From a virus, in the IMG/VR virus record IMGVR_UViG_3300047481_000521, positions 1-32,305 of that record: 32,305 nt of DNA; one strand, given 5' to 3'. Position numbers and translations under genes: made by a program. Under the pieces are notes generated by a model. The model was not told where the DNA came from. It ran no database searches and saw nothing but the letters and a program-made list of their open reading frames with translations. Shown piece by piece: positions 6,888-14,703 of the stretch; within the stretch, counting starts at the first letter, position 1; every line of letters begins with the position of its first letter.

Positions 6888-7319
6888 ATGACTAACCTTA
6901 CACGTTACACTGCTGCGGATCTTCCTGCACTGATGGATAAGATCACTCGCAATAGTATTGGTATGGACGAGTATCTTGATCGTCTGTTTAACTTTGAATC
7001 AAATTCAAATTATCCCCCATACAATCTTGTTCAAGTAAGCAATGTAGAATCACGTTTAGAACTTGCACTTGCTGGATTTAAGAAGGAGGAAGTTCATGTG
7101 TACACCGAGTATGGAAAACTTTTTGTTGAAGGGCAAAAGGAGGATAAATCCTCTGAATCCAACTACATCCATCGAGGAGTGGCTCAAAGAAGTTTCCAGA
7201 GAGCATGGACAATCGCAGATGATACAGAAGTCAAAGAAGTTAAATTCGAAGATGGACTTCTTTCAATTGAATTGAAAAAAATCGTTCCTCAACATCATCA
7301 AAGAAAAGATTATATCTAA
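6888..7319 (+). CDS. hsp20: small heat-shock protein Hsp20
   Basis: 143-aa alpha-crystallin-type chaperone, typical of cyanomyoviruses, that would bind unfolding proteins during infection. The alpha-crystallin domain spans about residues 40-135: E-L-A-L-A-G-F-K-K-E-E-V-H-V, G-K-L-F-V-E-G, a GVAQRSFQRAW strand and the conserved G-L-L-S-I-E-L near the end. A strong AAGGAG lies 9 bases before ATG 6888, which decides the start over an upstream in-frame ATG at 6837. The gene is monocistronic: terminators flank it on both sides. Confidence 0.93.
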   Translation: MTNLTRYTAADLPALMDKITRNSIGMDEYLDRLFNFESNSNYPPYNLVQVSNVESRLELALAGFKKEEVHVYTEYGKLFVEGQKEDKSSESNYIHRGVAQRSFQRAWTIADDTEVKEVKFEDGLLSIELKKIVPQHHQRKDYI

Positions 7320-7343
7320 ATAGAATTGAATATCGTCGGCGCA

Positions 7344-7386
7344 GAGGGGAGACTGGCACAATCCAGTCATTTCCCCTCTTTTTTGT
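7344..7386 (+). terminator. intrinsic terminator after hsp20
   Basis: GAGGGGA-GACTGG (7344-7356) pairs with CCAGTC-ATT-TCCCCTC (from 7363), leaving a 3-base bulge and a 6-base loop, followed by six T. Confidence 0.85.
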
Positions 7387-7393
7387 ATAAATA
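7386..7393 (+). promoter_or_regulatory. T4-type late promoter
   Basis: TATAAATA directly after the hsp20 terminator. T4-like phages use this box with gp55. The expected start is about 7400, just ahead of the HExxH gene. Confidence 0.6.
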
Positions 7394-7415
7394 AACAAAA
7401 CCTGTATGTTACGAG

Positions 7416-7796
7416 TTGGACATTCTTTTGTCACTCTTAATCTGGGTCAATGGACTTACAATCCAGAGTGGGGGGAATGATTGTGTTAATCAGAACCTTA
7501 TGGGGCAGTATCGAGTAGGAACAAAAGAGATACTGATTTGCGAAGAGAATATTCAAAAGCACAACATATCAAAAACAGAAGTCATTCAACACGAATACAT
7601 TCATTATGTTTATGATAAGAAAAAAATTAAAAAAACCATTCTACCAACTCCTTTACATCACTTTTTAATTAAGCATTTTATGGATGATCGTGAGAAACTT
7701 TTTGTATTTCTTCACGAAAACGATTACTCATCAGGCGAAGAGTTAGAAGCAAGATTTTTGTCACGACTTCCAACGGCATTTTTATTTTTCTTATGA
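7416..7796 (+). CDS. HExxH putative metalloprotease, possibly exported
   Basis: About 126 aa. The motif H-E-Y-I-H at about residues 56-60 is a zinc-protease HExxH signature inside a helix (EVIQHEYIHYVYD). The N-terminus in this frame (LLSLLIWVNGL) is hydrophobic and could be a signal peptide, followed by two Cys (residues 23 and 42) that could form a disulfide, but the only start codon for it is a TTG at 7416. An ATG at 7406 opens a different frame that stops at 7480 just after a run of six G; a +1 shift at that run would fuse the two. So either a TTG start or a frameshift is needed. Similar secreted-looking HExxH proteins exist in cyanophages. The substrate is unknown. Confidence 0.6.
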   Translation: MDILLSLLIWVNGLTIQSGGNDCVNQNLMGQYRVGTKEILICEENIQKHNISKTEVIQHEYIHYVYDKKKIKKTILPTPLHHFLIKHFMDDREKLFVFLHENDYSSGEELEARFLSRLPTAFLFFL

Positions 7797-7824
7797 TTGA
7801 CTTTTTTTTCTTTTCTGTTAGAAT
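7797..7824 (+). promoter_or_regulatory. sigma70-type promoter for the polymerase operon
   Basis: TTGACT (7797-7802), 16-base T-rich spacer, TAGAAT (7819-7824), starting right at the stop of the HExxH gene. The expected start, about 7831, leaves a short leader before ATG 7845. Confidence 0.7.
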
Positions 7825-7844
7825 GGATGTAAATGGATGTGATT

Positions 7845-8090
7845 ATGGTTAAGTTATTAGTTTTGTCCGAAGATCAAATTTTGATCACACAAATAGAAGA
7901 AGTCGGTTCTGAAATGGGAGAACCTGATTGTAAGTTGACAAATCCCTTTGTTGTAAGAGGTGATAGTTTAGAACCATGGTTGGTAAACGTAACAAACCAA
8001 AATGTTTTCATGATTCATTCTGATAAGATTTTGACAATTACTGATCCAAAGCCAACACTTCTTGAAAAATACGAGCAACTGACTAAATGA
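7845..8090 (+). CDS. conserved cyanophage protein upstream of DNA polymerase
   Basis: 81-aa protein beginning MVKLLVLSEDQ. Beta-rich pattern: L-I-T-Q-I-E-E-V, L-T-N-P-F-V-V, then V-N-V-T-N-Q-N-V-F-M-I and the segment HSDKILTITDPKPTLLEKY. The layout is reminiscent of the small Sm-like barrel proteins common in marine phages, but I cannot name a family with certainty. An in-frame ATG at 7833 would be only about 2 bases from the predicted RNA start, so 7845 is preferred. Its stop overlaps the polymerase start (ATGA), so it heads that operon. Confidence 0.7.
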   Translation: MVKLLVLSEDQILITQIEEVGSEMGEPDCKLTNPFVVRGDSLEPWLVNVTNQNVFMIHSDKILTITDPKPTLLEKYEQLTK

Positions 8091-10582
8091 AATTTTACAC
8101 AAACGTACAATTAATTGGAAATCAGTTTTTAGTTCGTGCATATGATAATGGAAATTATGTAATGTTCAAGGAGGAATATACTCCAACTCTTTTTATTCCA
8201 ACAAAAAAAGAATCAAAGTATAAAACTCTTGAAGGAGAAAGTGTTGAACCAATTCAACCTGGATTTGTAAGAGACTGTAGAGAGTTTTATAAAAAGTATG
8301 AGGGTGTAGATGGGTTTCGTATCTATGGAAATGATAGATATGTCTCTCAATACATTTCTGAAAAATATCCAGAAGACGAAATCAAATTTGATATTTCTAA
8401 AATTCGTTTGTACAGTTTGGATATTGAGGTTGCATCTGAAAATGGGTTTCCAAACGTAGAGTCAGCTTCAGAAGAAATTCTTCTGATTACGATTCAAGAT
8501 TATAATACAAAAAAGATTATTACTTGGGGAACAAATCCGTTTAAAAATAAACAAGATAATGTCACTTACTATGAATGTGGTGATGAATATAATCTACTAC
8601 AAACTTTTATTGAGTGGTGGGATCATAATCATCCAGATGTGATTACTGGATGGAACGTGCAACTTTACGATATTCCATACATTTGCCGAAGACTCAACAG
8701 AGTTTTGGGTGAGAAGCAAATGAAACGCATGTCTCCTTGGGGACTGAATACAGAAAACGAGATTTATGTAAGCGGTAGAAAGCAGGTTTATTTTGATGTC
8801 GGTGGTATTACTCAACTTGATTATTTGGATCTCTATAAAAAGTTTACTTATAAAGCCCAAGAATCATATCGCCTAGATCATATTGCTGAAGTTGAACTGG
8901 GACAGAAAAAACTTGACCACTCAGAGTTTGATACATTCAAAGATTTCTATAGCAAAGGTTGGCAAAAGTTTGTAGAGTACAACATCGTTGACGTGGAACT
9001 TGTTGACCGTTTGGAAGATAAGATGAAACTCATTGAACTTGCTCTCACTATGGCTTTCGATGCGAAAGTAAACTTTGGTGATGTTTTCTATCAAGTTCGC
9101 ATGTGGGACAACATCATCTATAACTATCTAAAGAAGAGGAATATTGTTATTCCCCCTAAAGAACGTACAGCAAAAGACACTAAGTATGCGGGGGCATATG
9201 TTAAGGAACCGAATCCTGGGGTATATGATTGGGTGGTCAACTTTGATCTCAATTCTCTTTATCCCCATCTTATTATGCAGTACAACATTTCGCCAGAAAC
9301 CCTCCTGGACGAAAGACATCCCACTGCAACTGTTGAAAAGATCTTAAATCAAGAAATTAATTTTGAACTCTATAAAGACCAGGCAGTTTGTGCCAACGGA
9401 GCAATGTTCCGTAAGGATGTTCGTGGATTTCTGCCAGAACTTATGGAGAAGATGTATAACGAACGAGTTATTTTCAAAAAGAAAATGATTGAGGCAAAAA
9501 AGAAGTATGAAAAAACTCCGACGAAAGAATTGGAAAAGGAAATTGCAAGATGCAACAACATCCAGATGGCAAAAAAGATTTCTCTTAACTCTGCTTATGG
9601 TGCTATCGGCAATCAGTATTTCCGCTACTATAAATTAGCCAATGCAGAGGCAATTACTCTTTCTGGACAAGTCAGTATTCGCTGGATTGAAGGAAAGATG
9701 AATTCTTATCTCAATAAAATTCTCAAGACAAATGATGTTGATTATGTTATTGCTTCAGATACTGATTCTATCTACCTTAACATGGGTCCTTTGGTTGAAT
9801 GTGTATTCAAAGGAAGAGAGAAAACTACTCAAAGCATTGTTTCGTTCCTTGACAAGATCTGTGAAATGGAACTTGAAAAGTATATTGAAGGTTCTTACCA
9901 AGAATTGGCTGACTATGTGAATGCCTATGATCAGAAGATGCAGATGAAGCGTGAGAATATTGCAGATCGTGGAATCTGGACTGCAAAGAAACGTTACATT
10001 CTGAATGTGTGGAACAGTGAAGGTGTTGCATATTCTGAACCCAAACTTAAGATCATGGGAATTGAAGCAGTCAAATCCTCCACTCCTGCTCCTTGTCGTA
10101 AAATGATCAAAGATGCTCTTAAGATCATGATGACTGGTAGTGAAGATGATGTGATTAATTTTATTGATAAGTGTCGTGAACAGTTTAGATCGCTTCGTCC
10201 AGAAGATATTGCCTTTCCAAGAACAGCATCTGATGTTCAAAAATATCATTCTTCATCAGAAATTTATAGTAAGGGCACACCCATTCATGTGCGCGGAGCT
10301 TTACTGTTCAATCATTATGTCAAACAGAAAAAACTTACGAATAAGTATTCTTTGATTGGAAATGGTGAAAAGATTAAGTTTGTATATTTGAAAAAACCGA
10401 ATACCATTCAAGAAAATATTATTTCTTTTATTCAAGACTTTCCCAAAGAACTGGGTCTTGACAAATATGTGGATCATGACCTACAATTTGAGAAAGCATT
10501 TCTTGAACCACTGAAATCAATCCTAGATGCGATTGGTTGGAATGTAGAAAAAACTGTAAACCTTGAATCATTTTTTGCCTAA
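8087..10582 (+). CDS. 43: DNA polymerase (T4 gp43, family B)
   Basis: 831-aa replicative family B polymerase with 3'-5' proofreading. Exonuclease motif I is SLDIEVA (D112, E114), followed later by the Exo II region VITGWN and Exo III Y-N-I-V-D-V-E-L. Polymerase motif A is FDLNSLYPHLI near residue 386, motif B KKISLNSAYG near 496, and motif C SDTDS near 557. T4 gp43 is 898 aa; the shorter form is usual in cyanophages. The reading frame is intact, with no intron or intein seen. It starts in an ATGA overlap and its TAA overlaps the next ATG (TAATG). Confidence 0.97.
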   Translation: MKFYTNVQLIGNQFLVRAYDNGNYVMFKEEYTPTLFIPTKKESKYKTLEGESVEPIQPGFVRDCREFYKKYEGVDGFRIYGNDRYVSQYISEKYPEDEIKFDISKIRLYSLDIEVASENGFPNVESASEEILLITIQDYNTKKIITWGTNPFKNKQDNVTYYECGDEYNLLQTFIEWWDHNHPDVITGWNVQLYDIPYICRRLNRVLGEKQMKRMSPWGLNTENEIYVSGRKQVYFDVGGITQLDYLDLYKKFTYKAQESYRLDHIAEVELGQKKLDHSEFDTFKDFYSKGWQKFVEYNIVDVELVDRLEDKMKLIELALTMAFDAKVNFGDVFYQVRMWDNIIYNYLKKRNIVIPPKERTAKDTKYAGAYVKEPNPGVYDWVVNFDLNSLYPHLIMQYNISPETLLDERHPTATVEKILNQEINFELYKDQAVCANGAMFRKDVRGFLPELMEKMYNERVIFKKKMIEAKKKYEKTPTKELEKEIARCNNIQMAKKISLNSAYGAIGNQYFRYYKLANAEAITLSGQVSIRWIEGKMNSYLNKILKTNDVDYVIASDTDSIYLNMGPLVECVFKGREKTTQSIVSFLDKICEMELEKYIEGSYQELADYVNAYDQKMQMKRENIADRGIWTAKKRYILNVWNSEGVAYSEPKLKIMGIEAVKSSTPAPCRKMIKDALKIMMTGSEDDVINFIDKCREQFRSLRPEDIAFPRTASDVQKYHSSSEIYSKGTPIHVRGALLFNHYVKQKKLTNKYSLIGNGEKIKFVYLKKPNTIQENIISFIQDFPKELGLDKYVDHDLQFEKAFLEPLKSILDAIGWNVEKTVNLESFFA

Positions 10583-10746
10583 TGGATTTACCTATTAATG
10601 ACGAAGAACTGAATACAATTGTAAAAGCACTTAGTTTTGGTGGAGATTCTGCTCTGTATCATAAACTGAAACTAGTTAAAGAACTTAAAGAACAAGGTTT
10701 ACCTTATAAGAAAATTTTACGTGAACAATACGGGATGGTGGCATGA
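10582..10746 (+). CDS. small conserved protein (54 aa) after polymerase
   Basis: 54 codons beginning MDLPINDEELNTIV and ending REQYGMVA. Mostly helical, with a charged middle (KLKLVKELKEQG). The TAATG junction with gene 43 and an ATGA overlap with the next ORF show that it is part of the 43-uvsX operon. Mini-genes of this type occur between polymerase and uvsX in cyanomyoviruses. The function is unknown. Confidence 0.75.
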   Translation: MDLPINDEELNTIVKALSFGGDSALYHKLKLVKELKEQGLPYKKILREQYGMVA

Positions 10747-10874
10747 TGATTAAACTGAATTATTATATCAAAGAGTTTCCAAACACAATACTCTTTAAAT
10801 TTTTTAAAACTAAAGAAGCAGTAGAAATGTTTAAATTTCAAAATCCAGATTATGTTTTTATTGGAAATAAGTGA
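10743..10874 (+). CDS. mini-protein (43 aa)
   Basis: 43 codons starting with two ATGs (10743 and 10746), encoding a Phe/Tyr/Lys-rich peptide: MMIKLNYYIKEF at the front and NPDYVFIGNK at the end. It overlaps the previous stop (ATGATG) and its TGA overlaps the uvsX ATG (TGATG). The continuous coupling suggests it is translated. I do not recognise it. Confidence 0.6.
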   Translation: MMIKLNYYIKEFPNTILFKFFKTKEAVEMFKFQNPDYVFIGNK

Positions 10875-11881
10875 TGGACTTTTTAAAGGATATTGTAAAA
10901 GAAATTGGTGATGATTACACCAAGTTAGCATCAGATATTGACGAAACTGAAACATATGTGGATACGGGTTCATATGTTTTTAATGCACTGGTTTCAGGTA
11001 GTATATTTGGTGGTGTATCTGGGAATAAGATTACTGCTATTGCTGGAGAGTCTTCTACTGGAAAGACTTTTTTCTCTCTCGCTGTGGTTAAGAATTTTCT
11101 TGATACTCATCCCGATGGTTACTGTCTCTACTTTGATACTGAAGCTGCTATTACCAAGTCACTCTTAGAATCTCGTGGTGTTGATACTGCTCGAACAGTT
11201 GTTGTAAATGTAGTGACAATTGAAGAGTTTCGTAGTAAAGCACTTAAGGCAGTTGATATTTACTCAAAAAAACCTGTAGAAGAACGCAAACCTTGCATTT
11301 TTGTGTTAGACTCTTTGGGTATGCTTTCTACGGAGAAAGAAATTACTGATGCACTGAATGACAAACAGGTTCGTGACATGACCAAATCTCAACTTGTCAA
11401 GGGTGCATTCCGAATGCTCACACTCAAATTAGGTCAAGCAAATGTTCCACTTATTGTCACAAATCACACATACGATGTCATCGGAGCTTACGTACCAACG
11501 AAAGAAATGGGCGGAGGTTCTGGACTCAAATATGCAGCATCTACGATCATCTATCTCAGCAAAAAGAAAGAGAAGGATGGAACAGAAGTGGTCGGTAATA
11601 TTATCAAAGCTAAGACTGCTAAGTCGCGTTTGAGTAAGGAAAATAAAGACGTTGAAATTCGTCTATTTTATGATGAGCGCGGTCTTGATCGCTACTATGG
11701 TCTTTTAGAACTCGGGGAACTCGGTGGACTCTGGAAGAATGTTGCTGGACGTTATGAGATTAATGGTAAGAAAATTTATGCGAAAGAGATTCTGAAGAAT
11801 CCTGATCAATATTTCACTGAAGAAGTGATGCAACAATTAGACGAAATTGCACAAAAGGAATTTAGTTATGGAGCAAGTTGA
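10874..11881 (+). CDS. uvsX: UvsX RecA-like recombinase
   Basis: 335-aa strand-exchange recombinase of the RecA/Rad51 family, needed in T4 for recombination-dependent replication and repair. Walker A is GESSTGKT (58-65). The Walker B strand is CIFVLDSLG near residue 148, and loop L2 lies around the VTNHTYDVIGAYVPTKEMGGGSGLKYA region (quoted as separate motifs VTNHTYDVIG and GGGSGLKYAAS). Length is close to T4 UvsX. The ATG at 10874 overlaps the previous stop, and the gene overlaps helicase 41 by 14 bases. Confidence 0.95.
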   Translation: MDFLKDIVKEIGDDYTKLASDIDETETYVDTGSYVFNALVSGSIFGGVSGNKITAIAGESSTGKTFFSLAVVKNFLDTHPDGYCLYFDTEAAITKSLLESRGVDTARTVVVNVVTIEEFRSKALKAVDIYSKKPVEERKPCIFVLDSLGMLSTEKEITDALNDKQVRDMTKSQLVKGAFRMLTLKLGQANVPLIVTNHTYDVIGAYVPTKEMGGGSGLKYAASTIIYLSKKKEKDGTEVVGNIIKAKTAKSRLSKENKDVEIRLFYDERGLDRYYGLLELGELGGLWKNVAGRYEINGKKIYAKEILKNPDQYFTEEVMQQLDEIAQKEFSYGAS

Positions 11882-13244
11882 ATTTCTAATTCTTAGAAAT
11901 TTATTATACAATGAGGAGTATTTAAGAAAAGTTTTACCGTTCATCAAATCTGAATATTTTGAAGATGCAAACCAAAAGATTGTATTCGAAGAGATTGTTT
12001 CCTTTGTGCAAGAATATAATAAACTTGCAACAAAGGAAATTCTTTGTATCGAAGTAGAAAATCGTAAAGACATTACCGATACTTCATTTAAAGAGATTGT
12101 TCATTTGATTGATAATCTTAATGATGTTCCTATTGAATTAAATTGGATTGTTGATACTACTGAAAAGTGGTGTCGTGATCGTGCAATTTACTTGGCTCTA
12201 ATGGAGTCAATTCATATTGCTGACGGCAAAGATGAAAAAAAGAATCGTGATAGTATTCCCAGTATTCTGTCTGATGCTTTAGCAGTTTCTTTTGATAATC
12301 ATGTAGGTCACGATTACTTAGAAGACTATGAGCAACGTTACGAGTCATATCACAAGAAGGAAGAAAAACTTGAATTCGATCTTGAGTTCTTTAACAAGAT
12401 TACAAAAGGTGGTTTGCCTAGTAAGACTCTCAACATCGCTCTTGCTGGTACGGGTGTCGGCAAATCTTTATTCATGTGCCATGTGGCTGCTTCCATCTTA
12501 CTGCAAGGAAAAAATGTTCTCTATATCACTCTTGAAATGGCTGAGGAGCGAATTGCAGAACGAGTTGATGCAAATCTCCTTAACGTTCCCATCCAAGAAA
12601 TTTCGGAATTGCCGAGACAAATCTTTGAAAATAAAGTAACCAATCTTGCAAAGAAAACTCAAGGTACTCTTATCATTAAAGAGTATCCGACTGCATCAGC
12701 ACATAGCGGTCATTTTAAATCACTTCTTAATGAACTCGCCCTTAAGAAATCATTTAAACCGGACATTATCTTTATCGACTATTTGAATATTTGTGCCTCT
12801 TCACGGTATAAGGGAAACCTTTCCGTTAACTCTTATTCGTATATCAAGGCAATTGCTGAGGAACTTAGAGGACTTGCAGTAGAATTTAACGTTCCGATTG
12901 TCTCTGCTACTCAAACCACTCGTTCTGGTTATGGAAGCTCTGACGTTGAACTTACTGATACTTCCGAATCCTTTGGTCTTCCTGCTACCGCAGACCTTAT
13001 GTTTGCATTGATTAGTACGGAAGAACTTGAGGGACTTGGACAAATTCTTGTAAAGCAATTAAAGAATCGTTATAATGATCCTACTATTCATAAACGTTTT
13101 GTGATTGGAATTGATCGTGCTAAAATGCGTCTTTATGATTGTGAACAATCTGCTCAAGATGATATCCTTGACAATAAGAAAGAAGAGGAGTATGATTACG
13201 AAGAAAAGAAACCAAAAAAATCATTTGAAGGATTTAAATTCTGA
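11868..13244 (+). CDS. 41: replicative DNA helicase (T4 gp41, DnaB-like)
   Basis: 458-aa hexameric helicase that unwinds DNA at the fork together with primase gp61. A helical N-terminal domain (about 1-150) precedes a RecA-type ATPase domain: Walker A AGTGVGKS (193-200), the YITLEMAEERIAERVDANL segment after it, Walker B IIFIDYLN, and the VSATQTTRSG motif. T4 gp41 is 475 aa. The ATG at 11868 lies inside the end of uvsX; its stop overlaps mazG (TGATG). Confidence 0.95.
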   Translation: MEQVEFLILRNLLYNEEYLRKVLPFIKSEYFEDANQKIVFEEIVSFVQEYNKLATKEILCIEVENRKDITDTSFKEIVHLIDNLNDVPIELNWIVDTTEKWCRDRAIYLALMESIHIADGKDEKKNRDSIPSILSDALAVSFDNHVGHDYLEDYEQRYESYHKKEEKLEFDLEFFNKITKGGLPSKTLNIALAGTGVGKSLFMCHVAASILLQGKNVLYITLEMAEERIAERVDANLLNVPIQEISELPRQIFENKVTNLAKKTQGTLIIKEYPTASAHSGHFKSLLNELALKKSFKPDIIFIDYLNICASSRYKGNLSVNSYSYIKAIAEELRGLAVEFNVPIVSATQTTRSGYGSSDVELTDTSESFGLPATADLMFALISTEELEGLGQILVKQLKNRYNDPTIHKRFVIGIDRAKMRLYDCEQSAQDDILDNKKEEEYDYEEKKPKKSFEGFKF

Positions 13245-13657
13245 TGTCTAAAGTTATTGATACAAACAAGTATATTGAATTCGTTCGTCAAACCACAAGT
13301 CCTGCAAGTAGCAACTATGCAGATTTAGTTTCTCGTTTGTCTCAACTTGAAGTTGAATTTGATGCTGATGTTCCTCGTCTTCTTACCGCAGCTCTTGGTA
13401 TAACTGCAGAAGCGGGTGAGTTTACTGAAGTAGTTAAAAAGATTTTCCTTCAAGGAAAACCTTACAACGAAGAAAATGTTTTTCACCTAAAGCGGGAACT
13501 TGGAGATATCTGTTGGTATCTGGCACAAGCATGTATGGCTCTTGATACTAACTTTGAGGAAGTTCTGCAAATGAACTTTGAGAAACTGAGTGCTCGTTAC
13601 CCTGAGGGTGCGTTTGATGTTTATCGTTCTGAAAATCGAGTCAAAGGCGACCTATAA
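13244..13657 (+). CDS. mazG: MazG-like nucleotide pyrophosphohydrolase
   Basis: 137-aa all-helical NTP pyrophosphohydrolase. The Mg-binding motifs are E-A-G-E-F-T-E (56-62) and E-L-G-D (85-88), the ExxE...ExxD pattern of MazG. Cyanophage MazG is known; it was first thought to lower (p)ppGpp, while biochemistry favours hydrolysis of dGTP/dCTP. Last gene of the 43-uvsX-41 operon. A late promoter box overlaps its stop codon. Confidence 0.9.
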   Translation: MSKVIDTNKYIEFVRQTTSPASSNYADLVSRLSQLEVEFDADVPRLLTAALGITAEAGEFTEVVKKIFLQGKPYNEENVFHLKRELGDICWYLAQACMALDTNFEEVLQMNFEKLSARYPEGAFDVYRSENRVKGDL

Positions 13658-13676
13658 ATAAATTACCCTTCGGGGT
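13653..13676 (+). promoter_or_regulatory. late promoter plus UUCG hairpin before tRNA-Ala
   Basis: TATAAATA (13653-13660) overlaps the mazG stop. It is followed by ACCC-UUCG-GGGT (13665-13676), a short hairpin with an extra-stable cUUCGg tetraloop ending 5 bases before tRNA-Ala. It could mark RNA processing or weak termination. Confidence 0.5.
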
Positions 13677-13681
13677 TTCCT

Positions 13682-13754
13682 GGGGATATAGCTCAGTTGG
13701 TAGAGCGCCTGCTTTGCAAGCAGGATGTCAGGAGTTCGAGTCTCCTTATCTCCA
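13682..13754 (+). tRNA. tRNA-Ala (UGC)
   Basis: Complete cloverleaf: acceptor GGGGATA/TATCTCC, D arm, anticodon stem CCTGC/GCAGG with loop TTTGCAA (anticodon TGC), T arm GGAGT-TCGAGTC region. CCA is not encoded. It sits alone between mazG and the late gene block. Confidence 0.95.
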
Positions 13755-13760
13755 TAAATA
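13753..13760 (+). promoter_or_regulatory. probable late promoter (CATAAATA)
   Basis: CATAAATA overlaps the 3' end of tRNA-Ala and lies 12 bases before the next gene; a one-base variant of the T4 late box. Confidence 0.5.
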
Positions 13761-13772
13761 TTTCAAAAACGA

Positions 13773-14678
13773 ATGTCTAGAAATACAGACCTAGCAGATG
13801 TTAATGAAATATATTGTGCATATGCATTAAATGGAAATGAATTTCCAGATTCCGCATCCGAATCACAATATAATAAAAAACTGAATATGATTACTGAGGA
13901 GCAGGCCAATCAACAGATTGGTAGAGCAATTGCTATGGTCGATGAATTTTTGACATGGGCAAAAAGAAATGGTTACTCTGGTATTCAAGAGACGTATTGG
14001 ACTGCTAGACCGGGATTTTCTTTTAAGGCAGTTGTTGGTGTGGATGTAGATCAAAGAAAAAATCCAACAGATGTTTTAGTTAAATTTAAAAAAGGTGGAT
14101 ATCTTGGACTGTCTGCAAAATCAACAAAGGGGAAGGGTGATATTGGATTTAAAAACCCTGGAGTCGGAACTGTTGATAAAGATTTAGGATTAAAGTTAAA
14201 CGATATTAATAAAAAGGAACAGGACAATATTGTAAAACAATTTAAATTACCTGCTTCTGCATCAGCAAGAAAAAATGAGATTAGAAAGAATAAAGCAATT
14301 CAGATGCAAACTGATAGATTGGGTTCAAAGGTTTTAAGTGATTGTAGAAATGTTCTTCTTAAAAAACTCAATACATTAAAACCAGAAGAAAGAAGAGATT
14401 ATATTATTAAAAGTTGGATTGATGCTAGTGAAGAGTTGTATCCACCATATGTTAAAGTTACTGGAAGGGGAACAAAGGATCCATATTCTGCTTCCGTTGA
14501 AGATCCACTAAATAATCCAAAATTAAAAGCGATTCTCAATGAGAGAATAACATTTGAAGAAGTGGGTAATGATTCTGTTGGTGTCAAAGCAGGATCTAAA
14601 AAAATACTCAAGATGAGATTCAAATATGAATCAGAAAAACTCGCAAGCAGTTTAAAAATGTCTGGTGATCCTTGGTAA
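13773..14678 (+). CDS. putative PD-(D/E)XK nuclease-like protein
   Basis: 301-aa protein. An alpha-helical first part precedes a stretch resembling a PD-(D/E)XK core: a K-A-V-V-G-V strand, NPTDVLVKF with D100, then YLGLSAKS with K116 at the usual spacing and a Ser-x-Lys in place of E-x-K. The region after it is Lys-rich, with GFKNPGVGTV and several helices, and the C-terminus is KMRFKYESEKLASSL. It begins the late gene block after tRNA-Ala, so it may be packaged or act on DNA late. Conserved in cyanophages from memory; the nuclease call rests only on the D-x15-SxK arrangement. Confidence 0.6.
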   Translation: MSRNTDLADVNEIYCAYALNGNEFPDSASESQYNKKLNMITEEQANQQIGRAIAMVDEFLTWAKRNGYSGIQETYWTARPGFSFKAVVGVDVDQRKNPTDVLVKFKKGGYLGLSAKSTKGKGDIGFKNPGVGTVDKDLGLKLNDINKKEQDNIVKQFKLPASASARKNEIRKNKAIQMQTDRLGSKVLSDCRNVLLKKLNTLKPEERRDYIIKSWIDASEELYPPYVKVTGRGTKDPYSASVEDPLNNPKLKAILNERITFEEVGNDSVGVKAGSKKILKMRFKYESEKLASSLKMSGDPW

Positions 14679-14684
14679 TAAATA
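14677..14684 (+). promoter_or_regulatory. probable late promoter (AATAAATA)
   Basis: AATAAATA overlaps the stop of the previous gene, 20 bases before ATG 14704; a one-base variant of the T4 late box. Confidence 0.45.
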
Positions 14685-14703
14685 AGATTATATTAAGATA
14701 AAT

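Noticed and set aside
9755-10249. 164-codon frame on the - strand
   Set aside because: Lies within polymerase gene 43 over its motif C region; no independent support.
13665-13676. Intrinsic terminator after mazG
   Set aside because: Only a 4-bp stem with a UUCG loop and no real T run; recorded as part of the regulatory entry rather than as a terminator.
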